Source of the DNA: Polaribacter vadi | GTDB lineage: Bacteria; Bacteroidota; Bacteroidia; Flavobacteriales; Flavobacteriaceae | Direction of reading: 5' to 3' | NCBI RefSeq assembly: GCF_001761365.1 | Contig: NZ_CP017477.1 | Location: forward strand, 3,710,001 to 3,774,000 | DNA: 64,000 bases | Shown here: positions 1 to 8,145 of the stretch, piece after piece | Position numbering within the stretch: the first letter of the stretch is position 1 | Layout: each line of letters begins with the position of its first letter | Made by a program: the position numbers and the translations under genes | The notes under the pieces: generated by a model | Database searches by the model: none | What the model was told of the DNA's origin: nothing | Seen by the model: the letters and a program-made list of their open reading frames with translations, nothing else

Positions 1-839
1 TTAAAAATTAAACCTAACTGACTTTCTCTTACAGATTTTCCAGATAAATAACGTTGCACTTGACTTTGATCTGTCCCAAAATAAGACAACATTAAAAATG
101 TTCCACCTAAAATACCTGTCCAAACTGTGTATCTATTACTCAAATCGAAAGAAAAATCCAACACTTCCATTTTATTACTGGCTCCAGCAATTTCAAGCGC
201 ATTTGTAAACGTAATATTTTCAGGAAGCTGACTCATAATCATAAAAAATGCAATGAGCATTCCAATAAAAATGATAATCATTTGTTGTTTTTGAGTAACA
301 TTTACGGCTTTTGTTCCTCCAGAAACTGTGTAGATAATTACCAAAAAACCGATGATAATATTCAGCGTCATTAAATCCCAACCTAACACTGCACTTAAAA
401 TAATTGCAGGCGCAAAAATGGTAATTCCAGCAGCCAAACCACGTTGAATTAAGAATAAAATAGCAGCTAAACTCCTGGTTTTTAAATCGAATCTACCTTC
501 CAAAAACTCATAAGCTGTGTAGACTTTTAATTTATGATAAATAGGTATAAAAACTACACAAATAATAACCATGGCAATTGGCAAACCAAAATAGAATTGC
601 ACAAACCCCATTCCACTATGAAACGCTTGTCCTGGAGTAGATAAAAACGTAATTGCACTAGCTTGAGTAGCCATTACAGATAAACCAATTGTCCACCATT
701 TTGAATCACTTCCACCTTTAATATAGTCAGTTACATTGCTGTTTTTACGAGTAACATAGGTTCCATAAGCAACTATAAAGATTAAAGTAACAGATAAAAT
801 TATCCAATCTACAAGATGCAATTTGCTCTCTATTTCCAT
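1..839 (-). CDS. Sodium:solute symporter (SSS family), N-terminal part, cut by window edge
   Basis: I translated the minus strand from the ATG at 839. The frame stays open to the window edge, giving about 279 residues of a protein that is normally 450-550. The sequence is strongly hydrophobic, with repeated membrane segments, and contains conserved SSS-type stretches: KWWTIGLSVMATQASAITFL near residue 40, a VSGGTKAV motif near residue 190, and FGTDQSQVQRYLSGK near the cut end. SSS proteins couple Na+ influx to uptake of sugars, amino acids, pantothenate, sialic acid or similar solutes; the substrate cannot be read here. The start lies 3 nt after the stop of a 35-residue membrane peptide, so the two are probably co-translated. 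The family is clear, the substrate unknown. Confidence 0.9.
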   Translation of the reverse strand, partial: MEIESKLHLVDWIILSVTLIFIVAYGTYVTRKNSNVTDYIKGGSDSKWWTIGLSVMATQASAITFLSTPGQAFHSGMGFVQFYFGLPIAMVIICVVFIPIYHKLKVYTAYEFLEGRFDLKTRSLAAILFLIQRGLAAGITIFAPAIILSAVLGWDLMTLNIIIGFLVIIYTVSGGTKAVNVTQKQQMIIIFIGMLIAFFMIMSQLPENITFTNALEIAGASNKMEVLDFSFDLSNRYTVWTGILGGTFLMLSYFGTDQSQVQRYLSGKSVRESQLGLIF

Positions 840-842
840 CCT

Positions 843-950
843 TTAAACTGTAAAATAAGTGGTGATAAAATAAAATGCGATGATGTAAATAACATTGGCG
901 ACTAAAACCAATGTGTATTCCTTTTTCCAAGTATATTTTTCTTGTTTCAT
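843..950 (-). CDS. 35-residue single-pass membrane peptide preceding the symporter
   Basis: The reading frame runs from ATG at 950 to TAA at 843-845. It has a charged N-terminus (MKQEKYTWKKEYT) and then one hydrophobic segment of about 20 residues (LVLVANVIYIIAFYFI). Only 3 nt separate its stop from the symporter ATG at 839, which suggests translational coupling. Some sodium symporters are accompanied by a short membrane partner (the YhdT/DUF997 type next to PanF is known). Whether this peptide belongs to that family I cannot tell. It could be a symporter subunit or only a coupling leader. Evidence is the intact frame, its composition and its position. Confidence 0.6.
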   Translation of the reverse strand: MKQEKYTWKKEYTLVLVANVIYIIAFYFITTYFTV

Positions 951-969
951 TTTATATTATTTTTATTTT

Positions 970-1118
970 GAAGCTATTTCCTGCTTTCCACTATATCTTT
1001 TTAATTTCGTCATTGCGAATCAAGCTTTTTGCTTGATGAAGCAATCTGTTTGTCAAAAAAAAAAAGTGCTTTTTAAAAAGCAATTAAAAAGGATGTCGTT
1101 TCAATCAGGGCTAAACTT
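970..1118 (+). repeat. Dispersed GCTATTTCC repeat, copy 1, interrupted by another repeat
   Basis: The left end (GAAGCTATTTCCTGCTTTCC, 970-989) and right end (GGATGTCGTTTCAATCAGGG from 1091) match copies at 24385-24472 and 61537-61614. In those copies the two ends are separated by a short A/T hairpin. Here about 80 bp of extra sequence intervenes, including an element bounded by CGTCATTGCGA (1009-1019) and GAAGCAATCTG (1038-1048) around a hairpin with arms TCAAGC and GCTTGA. Confidence 0.75.
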
Positions 1119-1188
1119 ATTTATTTTAAACAGTACTTTTTAAGAGCAAATTATTTTTTTATTTATAATCAGAAAAAACATTTTATTA

Positions 1189-1258
1189 CAAACTTCAAAC
1201 TTCAAACTTCAAACTTCAAACTTCAAACTTCAAACTTCAAACTTCAAACTTCAAACTT
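1189..1258 (+). repeat. Heptanucleotide tandem array, ten perfect CAAACTT units
   Basis: Ten consecutive identical copies of the 7-bp unit CAAACTT fill 1189-1258, ending 11 bp from the stop codon of the PIG-L deacetylase gene (minus strand, stop at 1270). A degenerate two-unit echo of the same motif occurs at 7076-7092. A unit number that is not a multiple of three would not matter here because no frame crosses it. Arrays of this sort are prone to copy-number change by slippage. Confidence 0.95.
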
Positions 1259-1269
1259 CCAACCACAAA

Positions 1270-3756
1270 CTACCTACTCTTAACAGACAACATATTCGCA
1301 AACAATTTATAAGCGCCAGAAACACCTGCAGGTAATTCTCTAAAGAAACTTAAACCTGTGTAGATGTAATTTCCTTTGCCATATTTTGCAATTAGTAAAC
1401 TTCCATTTTTTGGCAATTCTCCTTTATCATACATAGAAAGTAAAGGTGTAAAATTTGGATCCCAAGCATTTGGAAAATACAAACCTCTTTCTTGTACCCA
1501 ATCTTTAAAATCTTCATCAGTAATTTTATTCGGATAATTTAATAATTGGTGATTGCTATCTAAAATAGTTACGTCTGCAAATTCGTCTGTAACTCGATCT
1601 CTAGAAAGGCTTAATTTATATGGTGATCCAACATCAACACCTCTGTTTGTGTTGTATTGAACAATCATATTACCACCTTTTTCAACATACTCTAACAAAT
1701 ATTTTTGTTTAAATTTTAGCTCTTTAACCACATTATACGCTCTAATTCCTAAAACAATGGCATCATAACTTTTTAAATTGTCTTCATTAATATCAGCAGG
1801 GTTTATTTCATCTACAGTATACCCAATTTGACGTAAACTTTCAGGAACAGCATCTCCAGCACCTTTTATATAGCCAATTTTATCACCCGTTTTTTTAATG
1901 TTTAAACGAACAACTTTTGCTTCAGAATTTAATAAAATACGTTGTTTAGGAATGTGGCTGTAATTTATTTCAAACAATTCTTTCGTGTATTCTTTTCCAT
2001 TATAAGAAGCAATCACTTCCATTTTTCCAACAGAAGCTTCTCTTGGAGGAGACACCATAAACTCAACAGTTTCTTCGTCGTTTTTTTGTTCGATATTAAA
2101 AGCAATTTCATTTGGTGAAACTTGCCAATTTTCGGGAAGTTTTAAAGTTACTTTACCAGAGATGAAATTTGCGCCAGCTTTTACAGTAACACTAACTTTT
2201 TTCTCTTTTTCATTTGAAAAAATAAAAACCTTATCTTCTAGTTTTGTGGTAATTAAAGGTAGAATTTCAAAAGGTTCGTAAATTTCACCTTTATCGCTTT
2301 CAGCATATTTTCTCACTATATTTTTAGTGAAAGTAATTGGGATATTTCCAATCACTAAATTAAAATCTATTTTTGCTGGACTTGGCGTTTCTGGTTTTCC
2401 TATCAACAAAGGATCATCAACAGTATACATGCCTAATTTAGCAGGTTTTCTTAACCAATAAGGATCAGAATATTCATCAACAGAAAGTTTGATATTTTGT
2501 GTAAAATTAATTTCTTGGTTGTTTGTAATAGTTTGTTGTTTAACAAAGGTTTCACCATTAATTGTAGAAGTTATGGAAGCCAAAGTCATAGAAACATTAC
2601 TTCTGTTTAAAACTTCAAAATCAACTTTTATGTTAGAATTTGGAGTTCCTTTATTGCTTTCTGCAGAAGCTTCTAAATATAAACCAGCACACGCTTCAAT
2701 AATTTCTAAAATTTGTTTTTTCTTTAAATTTTTCCAATGTTCATCCTCTAATAATTCAATTTTTTGATACGCTTCTACTAATTTAGCAATGTGTTTAGAC
2801 GGATTTCTAAAATCGAAATTCTCTTCAATATCATATAAAATATCGCCAATTTTTCCACCACCATTGATACGATTCCAAGTAGTATTGATTCCTGAAAAAA
2901 TATCTTTTTTGTCTTGTAAAGAATCGCCTTTTAAAAATTTTAAATATTCGTTTTGCGATCCTCTTGTGGATTCACGTCCAAAACCTTGAGACAAATGTTG
3001 GCTACTTGCAATAGAAGCTAATTCGTTATTTGAAAGCCCTTTTTGTGGGTAATATTCGCCAATATCAAATTTTATCAAATCTTTTGAAGCTGCTTCAAAA
3101 GCAGCATTGTCTTTATAAAACCAAGAAGATGTATTGTAGAATAAACGTTTTGGTTGCCAAATACTGGTGTTTTTTAATTGAGGAGTAAATTGTGTGCTAT
3201 CATTTGCCAATTCAAAAGCTTCCACACTCAACATAGCAGAACTTGTATGATGCCCATGTGTAGTTCCTGGAGTTTCATGATTAAATCTATTGATAATCAC
3301 ATCTGGTTTAAAGGTTCTAATTGCCCAAACAACATCACTCAAAACCTTTTCTTTGTTCCAAATTTCTAAAGTTTCATCTGGGTGTTTTGAATAGCCAAAG
3401 TCGTTTGCTCTGGTAAAAAATTGTTCTCCACCATCAACATTTCTAGCAGCTAATAATTCTTGAGTTCTTATAACACCTAATAATTCTCTAATTTCAGACC
3501 CAATTAAATTTTGTCCTCCATCTCCTCTTGTTAACGATAAATAACCTGTTCTTGCTTTTATAGTATTTGCTAAATAAGCAATTAATCGCGTATTTTCATC
3601 ATCTGGATGCGCAGCAATATACAATGCAGTTCCTAAAAAATTAAGCTTCTGAATTTTTTCGTAAATCTCGTTTGAGGTTAATTTTTGAGGTTTTTGTGCA
3701 AAATTTGATATGGAAATCAGCAAAAAAGCTGAAATTGTAAGTAAACTTTTTTTCAT
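1270..3756 (-). CDS. Secreted PIG-L (LmbE-type) deacetylase with C-terminal amidotransferase-like domain
   Basis: The product has 828 residues and begins with a signal peptide (hydrophobic residues 5-20, cleavage near SNFAQ). The PIG-L/LmbE domain carries AHPDDE at 49-54 and HGHH at 167-170, the Zn ligands and catalytic Asp of N-acetylglucosaminyl deacetylases. Residues about 390-610 look like beta-rich Ig-like domains. Residues about 635-828 (KIGYIKGAGD onwards) resemble a class-I glutamine amidotransferase or ThuA-type fold. Stand-alone PIG-L enzymes are only about 230 residues, so this is a large multidomain form known from Bacteroidetes. It probably acts in the periplasm or at the surface on an N-acetylated sugar. 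A TACATTTG box lies 21 nt upstream. Family is confident; substrate unknown. Confidence 0.88.
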   Translation of the reverse strand: MKKSLLTISAFLLISISNFAQKPQKLTSNEIYEKIQKLNFLGTALYIAAHPDDENTRLIAYLANTIKARTGYLSLTRGDGGQNLIGSEIRELLGVIRTQELLAARNVDGGEQFFTRANDFGYSKHPDETLEIWNKEKVLSDVVWAIRTFKPDVIINRFNHETPGTTHGHHTSSAMLSVEAFELANDSTQFTPQLKNTSIWQPKRLFYNTSSWFYKDNAAFEAASKDLIKFDIGEYYPQKGLSNNELASIASSQHLSQGFGRESTRGSQNEYLKFLKGDSLQDKKDIFSGINTTWNRINGGGKIGDILYDIEENFDFRNPSKHIAKLVEAYQKIELLEDEHWKNLKKKQILEIIEACAGLYLEASAESNKGTPNSNIKVDFEVLNRSNVSMTLASITSTINGETFVKQQTITNNQEINFTQNIKLSVDEYSDPYWLRKPAKLGMYTVDDPLLIGKPETPSPAKIDFNLVIGNIPITFTKNIVRKYAESDKGEIYEPFEILPLITTKLEDKVFIFSNEKEKKVSVTVKAGANFISGKVTLKLPENWQVSPNEIAFNIEQKNDEETVEFMVSPPREASVGKMEVIASYNGKEYTKELFEINYSHIPKQRILLNSEAKVVRLNIKKTGDKIGYIKGAGDAVPESLRQIGYTVDEINPADINEDNLKSYDAIVLGIRAYNVVKELKFKQKYLLEYVEKGGNMIVQYNTNRGVDVGSPYKLSLSRDRVTDEFADVTILDSNHQLLNYPNKITDEDFKDWVQERGLYFPNAWDPNFTPLLSMYDKGELPKNGSLLIAKYGKGNYIYTGLSFFRELPAGVSGAYKLFANMLSVKSR

Positions 3757-3776
3757 TTTTATTGTTTGATAACGAA

Positions 3777-3784
3777 CAAATGTA
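3777..3784 (-). promoter_or_regulatory. Probable -7 box of the PIG-L deacetylase gene
   Basis: On the minus strand it reads TACATTTG, matching Bacteroidetes TAnnTTTG, 21 nt before the ATG at 3756. No TTG was found at the usual -33 spacing, so the call rests on the box and its position. Confidence 0.55.
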
Positions 3785-3898
3785 CTTTATTTTATCAGTA
3801 AAAAGGAAGGTCTTAACATTTTTATAACGTTTTAGAGTTCATCAACAAAATGCTGATAACCTGTTAATAAATTAATTTTCAGAATCACATATTAACAT

Positions 3899-3906
3899 TA
3901 TATTTG
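3899..3906 (+). promoter_or_regulatory. Probable -7 box of dnaN
   Basis: TATATTTG (TAnnTTTG type) ends 26 nt before the dnaN ATG. The region 3773-3931 between the divergent PIG-L and dnaN genes thus carries one box on each strand. Confidence 0.55.
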
Positions 3907-3931
3907 TAATACTAATTAAGAAAAAAACTAA

Positions 3932-5050
3932 ATGAAATTTATTGTATCGAGTTCGCAACTGTTAAAACAATTACAGGTTTTAGGTGGCGTAATAAATAGC
4001 AACAATACCTTACCAATTTTAGACAATTTTTTGTTTGAATTATCAGAAAATCAATTAAAAGTTTCAGCATCAGATTTAGAAACCACAATGAGTTCTGTAG
4101 TAGATGTAGAAAGTGATAGTACTGGTTCTATAGCTGTTTCTGCACGTTTGTTGTTAGATACTTTAAAGACGTTTCCAAACCAACCTTTAACGTTTAAAAC
4201 AGAAGGTGATAATACTATTGAAATAAGTTCTGATCAAGGAAAATATGACATGGCTTATTTTGGAGGTGATGAATTCCCAAAAGCGGTTTCTTTACCAAGT
4301 CCAAGTAAAACAATTGTGCCTGCACATATTTTAGGAACTGCGATTTCTAAAACTATTTTTGCTGCAGGAAATGACGATTTGCGCCCAGTAATGAGTGGAG
4401 TGTTTTTTCAGTTTAGTTCACAAAGCTTAACTTTTGTAGCTACTGATGCTCATAAATTGGTAAAATATTCTAGAACAGATGTTACTGCAGATCAAACTGC
4501 AGAATTTATAATGCCAAAGAAACCTTTAAACTTATTAAAAGGAATTTTAGGAGGTTCTGAAAGCGAAGTTACTATTGAATATAATGATGCAAATGCAAAA
4601 TTTACATTCGATAATGTAGTTTTAGTGTGTAGATTAATTGATGGTAAATATCCAAATTACGAAGCTGTAATTCCAAAAGAGAATCCAAATAAATTAACGG
4701 TTGATAGAGCTTCTTTCTTAAACTCTGTGAGACGTGTTTCTATTTTCTCTAGCAAAACTACGCATCAAATAAGATTAAAAATGGCAGGAACAGAATTAAA
4801 TATTTCTGCTGAAGATTTAGATTTTGCTAACAAAGCAGACGAACGTTTAAGTTGCGATTATCAAGGAGATGATATGCAAATTGGCTTTAACTCTCGTTTT
4901 TTAAGTGAAATGTTAAACAATTTAAGCTCAAACGAAGTTTTAATTGAAATGTCTTTACCAAACAGAGCAGGAATTTTAACACCTATTGATGGAACAGATG
5001 AAGGTGAACAAGTTACAATGTTGGTAATGCCAGTAATGTTGAATAACTAA
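3932..5050 (+). CDS. dnaN: DNA polymerase III beta subunit (sliding clamp)
   Basis: The 372-residue product matches the normal clamp length and shows the three repeated clamp domains of about 120 residues. Family sequence is visible from the N-terminus (MKFIVSSSQLLKQLQVLGGV) through VFFQFSSQSLTFVATDAHKL in the middle to the C-terminal end LVMPVMLNN, the region that forms the partner-binding groove. It encircles DNA as a homodimer and tethers the polymerase. The gene stands alone with its own promoter box and a strong terminator. No dnaA is adjacent, so this is not a typical origin neighbourhood. The ATG is the only sensible start. Confidence 0.98.
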   Translation: MKFIVSSSQLLKQLQVLGGVINSNNTLPILDNFLFELSENQLKVSASDLETTMSSVVDVESDSTGSIAVSARLLLDTLKTFPNQPLTFKTEGDNTIEISSDQGKYDMAYFGGDEFPKAVSLPSPSKTIVPAHILGTAISKTIFAAGNDDLRPVMSGVFFQFSSQSLTFVATDAHKLVKYSRTDVTADQTAEFIMPKKPLNLLKGILGGSESEVTIEYNDANAKFTFDNVVLVCRLIDGKYPNYEAVIPKENPNKLTVDRASFLNSVRRVSIFSSKTTHQIRLKMAGTELNISAEDLDFANKADERLSCDYQGDDMQIGFNSRFLSEMLNNLSSNEVLIEMSLPNRAGILTPIDGTDEGEQVTMLVMPVMLNN

Positions 5051-5078
5051 TTAGATTCAAGTTTTTGAATCAAAATAT

Positions 5079-5110
5079 AAAAAGCCACAATTTAAAAATT
5101 GTGGCTTTTT
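5079..5110. terminator. Terminator after dnaN
   Basis: Inverted repeat with arms AAAAAGCCACAA and TTGTGGCTTTTT around an 8-nt A/T loop, 29 nt after the dnaN stop. The 3' arm ends in a T run. Confidence 0.85.
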
Positions 5111-5254
5111 GTTTCTTAAAGAGTTAATACAAAACGAAAACTTTAAATTTAAATTACGAGTGAAATATCTAAATTAAAAACTTTTTTCTTTTGATAAATA
5201 AAACAAATTATTGTTTCTTGTAAATAGTTTAATTGATTAAAATAAGTGTTTTTT

Positions 5255-6364
5255 ATGAATCATAATTTTGATGTTGTTATTGTTGGTGGAGGTACAGCTG
5301 GCCTAATTTTAGCAAGAGAATTAGGTAAAAGCAAAAGAAAAGTATTGCTTTTAGATAGAAAAAAAGATTTATTAGAATTTTCTTTTAATACCCTAGCTAG
5401 CTTTATTGATTTAGATAAATTTGGTTTAACACATAATGTTGTAGCACAAGATATTGATACTATTGCTTTCCATTCTAAAAGAATGAGAAGAAATATAAAA
5501 TCTAATTTATATGTGTTAGATAAAAAACAAGTGCATATAGAATTATTGAATGCTATAAATACCAATTTTGTAACGATTAAAACTGGCGTAAACGTAAAGA
5601 CGATAGAAACTGATGAACATAACAATTACACATCAGTAACTGATCAACATAAAGAAAAATACACAGGTAAAATATTTGTGGATGCTTCAGGCACCAATGC
5701 AGTTATTAGTAAAGAAGTAGGTTTGCGCGCCAAAAAAGTAAAGTTAGCAACAGGTGTAGAATATAATGTAAAGTATATTGGAAAACCAAACGAGATACAC
5801 CTTTTAATGGGTAAAGTGTATCAAGGAGGTTATGGTTGGATTTTTCCTTTAAAGGATGAAAGAGCCATTATTGGTTTTGGTACTTTTGATGATGAAGTTG
5901 TTAAAGATTTAAAAAATCGTTTGCATAAAATTTTAGAAATCCCTAAAATTAAAAAACTAGTTATTAAAGATAATGATAAGGTAGAAGGAGCAAGTATTCC
6001 TATAACACCTGTTTTAGAAAAATTTGTTTTAAATAATTTAGTGTGTGTTGGAGATAGTGTTTCTCAAGTAAACCCAATTGTTGGCGAAGGTTATAAATTT
6101 ATTTTTGAAGCGGCTTTAATGGCAAATAAGGCTATAGAGAAATCTTTAGAAAAAGATGATGTAAGCTATTTAAATGAGTATGAATTGGATTGGAAAAACA
6201 GATTTTCTGCAAACTATAATAGATCTAAAAAAACGCAAGAACGTTTCTTTAAATATTCTCAAAATAATATTTTGATGGATTATGCTTTGCTTCTTTCAAA
6301 ATTTGTTACTGATAAAAGAGCTATAATATCACTCTCAGGAGAATATGGTTTAGAAAATAGTTAA
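5255..6364 (+). CDS. FAD-dependent oxidoreductase, geranylgeranyl-reductase-like
   Basis: The 369-residue product starts with a dinucleotide-binding fold (DVVIVGGGTAG, residues 6-16). The second FAD motif is near 262-280 (LVCVGDSVSQVNPIVGEGYK), the GD...P arrangement typical of p-hydroxybenzoate-hydroxylase-fold flavoproteins, including geranylgeranyl reductases, lycopene cyclases and halogenase relatives. I chose ATG at 5255. The frame can be extended three codons to a GTG at 5246, but GTG starts are rare in this group and FFM adds nothing. The gene is isolated between dnaN and a DUF4199 gene, so context gives no substrate. It may act in isoprenoid, carotenoid or lipid metabolism, but that is inference only. 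Confidence 0.75.
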   Translation: MNHNFDVVIVGGGTAGLILARELGKSKRKVLLLDRKKDLLEFSFNTLASFIDLDKFGLTHNVVAQDIDTIAFHSKRMRRNIKSNLYVLDKKQVHIELLNAINTNFVTIKTGVNVKTIETDEHNNYTSVTDQHKEKYTGKIFVDASGTNAVISKEVGLRAKKVKLATGVEYNVKYIGKPNEIHLLMGKVYQGGYGWIFPLKDERAIIGFGTFDDEVVKDLKNRLHKILEIPKIKKLVIKDNDKVEGASIPITPVLEKFVLNNLVCVGDSVSQVNPIVGEGYKFIFEAALMANKAIEKSLEKDDVSYLNEYELDWKNRFSANYNRSKKTQERFFKYSQNNILMDYALLLSKFVTDKRAIISLSGEYGLENS

Positions 6365-6513
6365 GGTAGTTATAAGAGAATAAAACACGCAAAATTGATA
6401 CATCAATTTTAAAAAAGAATATTTTTTTGTAACAATTTTAACATAATGAACACTAATAAGATATTTTAATAGTATTTTAGAAATTACCTAAAAAACCTTT
6501 AAAACGAAATTTT

Positions 6514-6521
6514 TATATTTG
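6514..6521 (+). promoter_or_regulatory. Probable -7 box of the DUF4199 gene
   Basis: TATATTTG ends 26 nt before the ATG at 6547. No -33 TTG is present at standard spacing. Confidence 0.5.
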
Positions 6522-6546
6522 TAAATCAACTAAACTTTAAAAAACA

Positions 6547-7074
6547 ATGGAAAATCAAGCAAACAGTAAAAGTATTATTTTAAATAGCGGCCTTTATTAT
6601 GGGCTTCTCTTAGTTCTAACAAGTCTTATAATTTATGCTTTAGGGAAACATTTAGATACAACTGCTGGGTTTATTACTTTAGGAGTAACTGCAATTGGTC
6701 TTATTGGGTTTTCAGTCTTTGGAATGTCAACTTTTAAGAAAAATAATGGAGGATTTATGAGCTGGGGTCAAGGCTTAAAAATTGGAATTGGTATTATAAT
6801 ACTTGGTTCACTAATTAGTATTATTTATCAATATGTATTTTCAACTTTTATTGAGCCAGACTTTTATATGCAAGTAGAAGAGGTAACTAGGAACGGATTA
6901 GTAGATGCTGGACTTACAGAAGAGCAAATAGATGCTCAAATTGAAATGCAATCTAAATTTCAAGGAACACTAATAGGGAATGCTTTAGGATTGCTTTTCA
7001 TGGCTTTTATAGGATTTGTTGTTTCTGCGATTGCAGCAGCAGTAATGAAAAAATCTGAAGAAGAAACTTACTAA
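6547..7074 (+). CDS. DUF4199 family membrane protein
   Basis: The 175-residue product has four hydrophobic segments (about 15-33, 40-60, 76-97, 143-165), with an acidic, soluble stretch between segments three and four (EPDFYMQVEEVTRNGLVDAG). Length, GLYYGLLL near the N-terminus and the MSWGQGLKIG motif near 71-80 match DUF4199 proteins of Bacteroidetes, whose function is not established. It sits just upstream of a polyprenyl-phosphate-type glycosyltransferase with which DUF4199 genes are often paired, so a role in the cell envelope is likely. Whether it assists the glycosyltransferase is inference. Confidence 0.8.
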   Translation: MENQANSKSIILNSGLYYGLLLVLTSLIIYALGKHLDTTAGFITLGVTAIGLIGFSVFGMSTFKKNNGGFMSWGQGLKIGIGIIILGSLISIIYQYVFSTFIEPDFYMQVEEVTRNGLVDAGLTEEQIDAQIEMQSKFQGTLIGNALGLLFMAFIGFVVSAIAAAVMKKSEEETY

Positions 7075-7110
7075 ATTTCAAACTTCAACGTTCAATAATT
7101 CATAAAATCG

Positions 7111-7118
7111 TAACTTTG
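7111..7118 (+). promoter_or_regulatory. Probable -7 box of the glycosyltransferase gene at 7141
   Basis: TAACTTTG (TAnnTTTG) ends 23 nt before the ATG at 7141, so this gene can be expressed separately from the DUF4199 gene. Confidence 0.5.
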
Positions 7119-7140
7119 AACTTTGGTTTTATAATATTGA

Positions 7141-8106
7141 ATGAATACTATGGAAATTTCGGTAGTTATACCACTTCTTAACGAAGAAGAATCTTTACAA
7201 GAATTACACGATTGGATTGCAAAAGTTATGCAATCCAATCGTTATTTATATGAAATTATTTTTATTGATGATGGCAGCACAGACACTTCCTGGCAAGTTA
7301 TCGAACAATTATCAGCCAAATATACTGCTGTAAAAGGAATTCGTTTTCAAAGAAATTACGGAAAAAGTCAAGCTTTAGATGCTGGTTTTGAACTAGCAAA
7401 AGGCAAGGTTGTTATTACTATGGATGCAGATTTGCAAGACAATCCAGAAGAAATTCCTGAACTATACAATTTAATTATCAAAGAAGATTTCGACCTTATT
7501 TCTGGTTGGAAAAAGAAACGATATGATAATGTTGTTACTAAAAATATTCCTTCAAAATTATTTAATGCAGCTGCAAGAAAAACATCTGGTTTAAAATTGC
7601 ACGATTTTAATTGTGGCTTAAAAGCTTATAAAAAAGAAGTTGTAAAAGCAGTAAAAGTAAGTGGAGAAATGCACAGATATATTCCTGTTTTAGCCAAAAA
7701 CGAAGGTTTTAATAAAATAGGAGAGAAGGTTGTGCAACATCAAGCAAGAAAATATGGTGAAACTAAGTTTGGAATCGATCGTTTTATAAACGGTTTTTTA
7801 GATTTGATAACCATTTCTTTTTTATCAAAATTTGGGAGAAGACCTATGCACATTTTTGGACTTTGGGGCACATTAATGTTTTTATTCGGAACTACGTTAG
7901 CATTTTATATTGGTGCAGTTAAACTTTACAAACTTTTTAACGGAGTTAAAACGATTTTAGTAACCAATAATCCTTGGTTTTATATTGCACTAACTTCCAT
8001 GATTTTAGGAACATTACTTTTTTTAGCAGGATTTTTAGGCGAATTAATTATAAAAATGAAACCAGACGAAAAACACTATACAATAAAGGAAAAACTCAAT
8101 TTCTAA
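7141..8106 (+). CDS. Family 2 glycosyltransferase, polyprenyl-phosphate type, with two C-terminal membrane segments
   Basis: The 321-residue product has the GT-A fold: SVVIPLLNEEESL (7-19), DDGSTD (43-48), DADLQD (95-100) and an HRYIPVLA stretch near 180. Two transmembrane segments follow (about 236-258 and 275-300). This is the GtrB/DPM1 architecture. Such enzymes transfer a sugar from a nucleotide donor to undecaprenyl phosphate on the cytoplasmic side. The second in-frame ATG at 7150 (MEISVVIP) is an equally plausible start. The phosphohexomutase downstream could supply the sugar phosphate precursor. The family is secure, the sugar unknown. Confidence 0.9.
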   Translation: MNTMEISVVIPLLNEEESLQELHDWIAKVMQSNRYLYEIIFIDDGSTDTSWQVIEQLSAKYTAVKGIRFQRNYGKSQALDAGFELAKGKVVITMDADLQDNPEEIPELYNLIIKEDFDLISGWKKKRYDNVVTKNIPSKLFNAAARKTSGLKLHDFNCGLKAYKKEVVKAVKVSGEMHRYIPVLAKNEGFNKIGEKVVQHQARKYGETKFGIDRFINGFLDLITISFLSKFGRRPMHIFGLWGTLMFLFGTTLAFYIGAVKLYKLFNGVKTILVTNNPWFYIALTSMILGTLLFLAGFLGELIIKMKPDEKHYTIKEKLNF

Positions 8107-8110
8107 TCTG

Positions 8111-8118
8111 TATATTTG
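8111..8118 (+). promoter_or_regulatory. Probable -7 box of the phosphohexomutase gene
   Basis: TATATTTG lies 4 nt after the preceding stop codon and ends 28 nt before the ATG at 8146. Confidence 0.5.
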
Positions 8119-8145
8119 TATTTCAATTAACTTTTTTTATTACCT

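Larger units (their letters stand above)
951..1269. other. Repeat-rich intergenic region with no gene
   Basis: This 319-bp gap lies between the 3' end of the PIG-L gene and the 5' end of the symporter operon. It holds a dispersed repeat copy (970-1118) split by a second repeat element (about 1003-1053) and a heptanucleotide array (1189-1258). An open frame at 895-1143 on the plus strand is made entirely of these repeats and is not a credible gene. No clear TAnnTTTG promoter box for the minus-strand symporter operon was found. Confidence 0.7.

Noticed and set aside
895..1143. Plus-strand open frame of 82 codons
   Set aside because: It lies wholly within dispersed repeat sequence and a poly-A hairpin, with low-complexity product and no conserved feature.
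1189..1258. Possible CRISPR array
   Set aside because: The unit is 7 bp with no spacers and no cas genes nearby, so it is a simple tandem repeat.
5246..5254. GTG start for the FAD oxidoreductase
   Set aside because: An ATG nine bases later directly precedes the dinucleotide-binding fold, and GTG starts are rare in this group.
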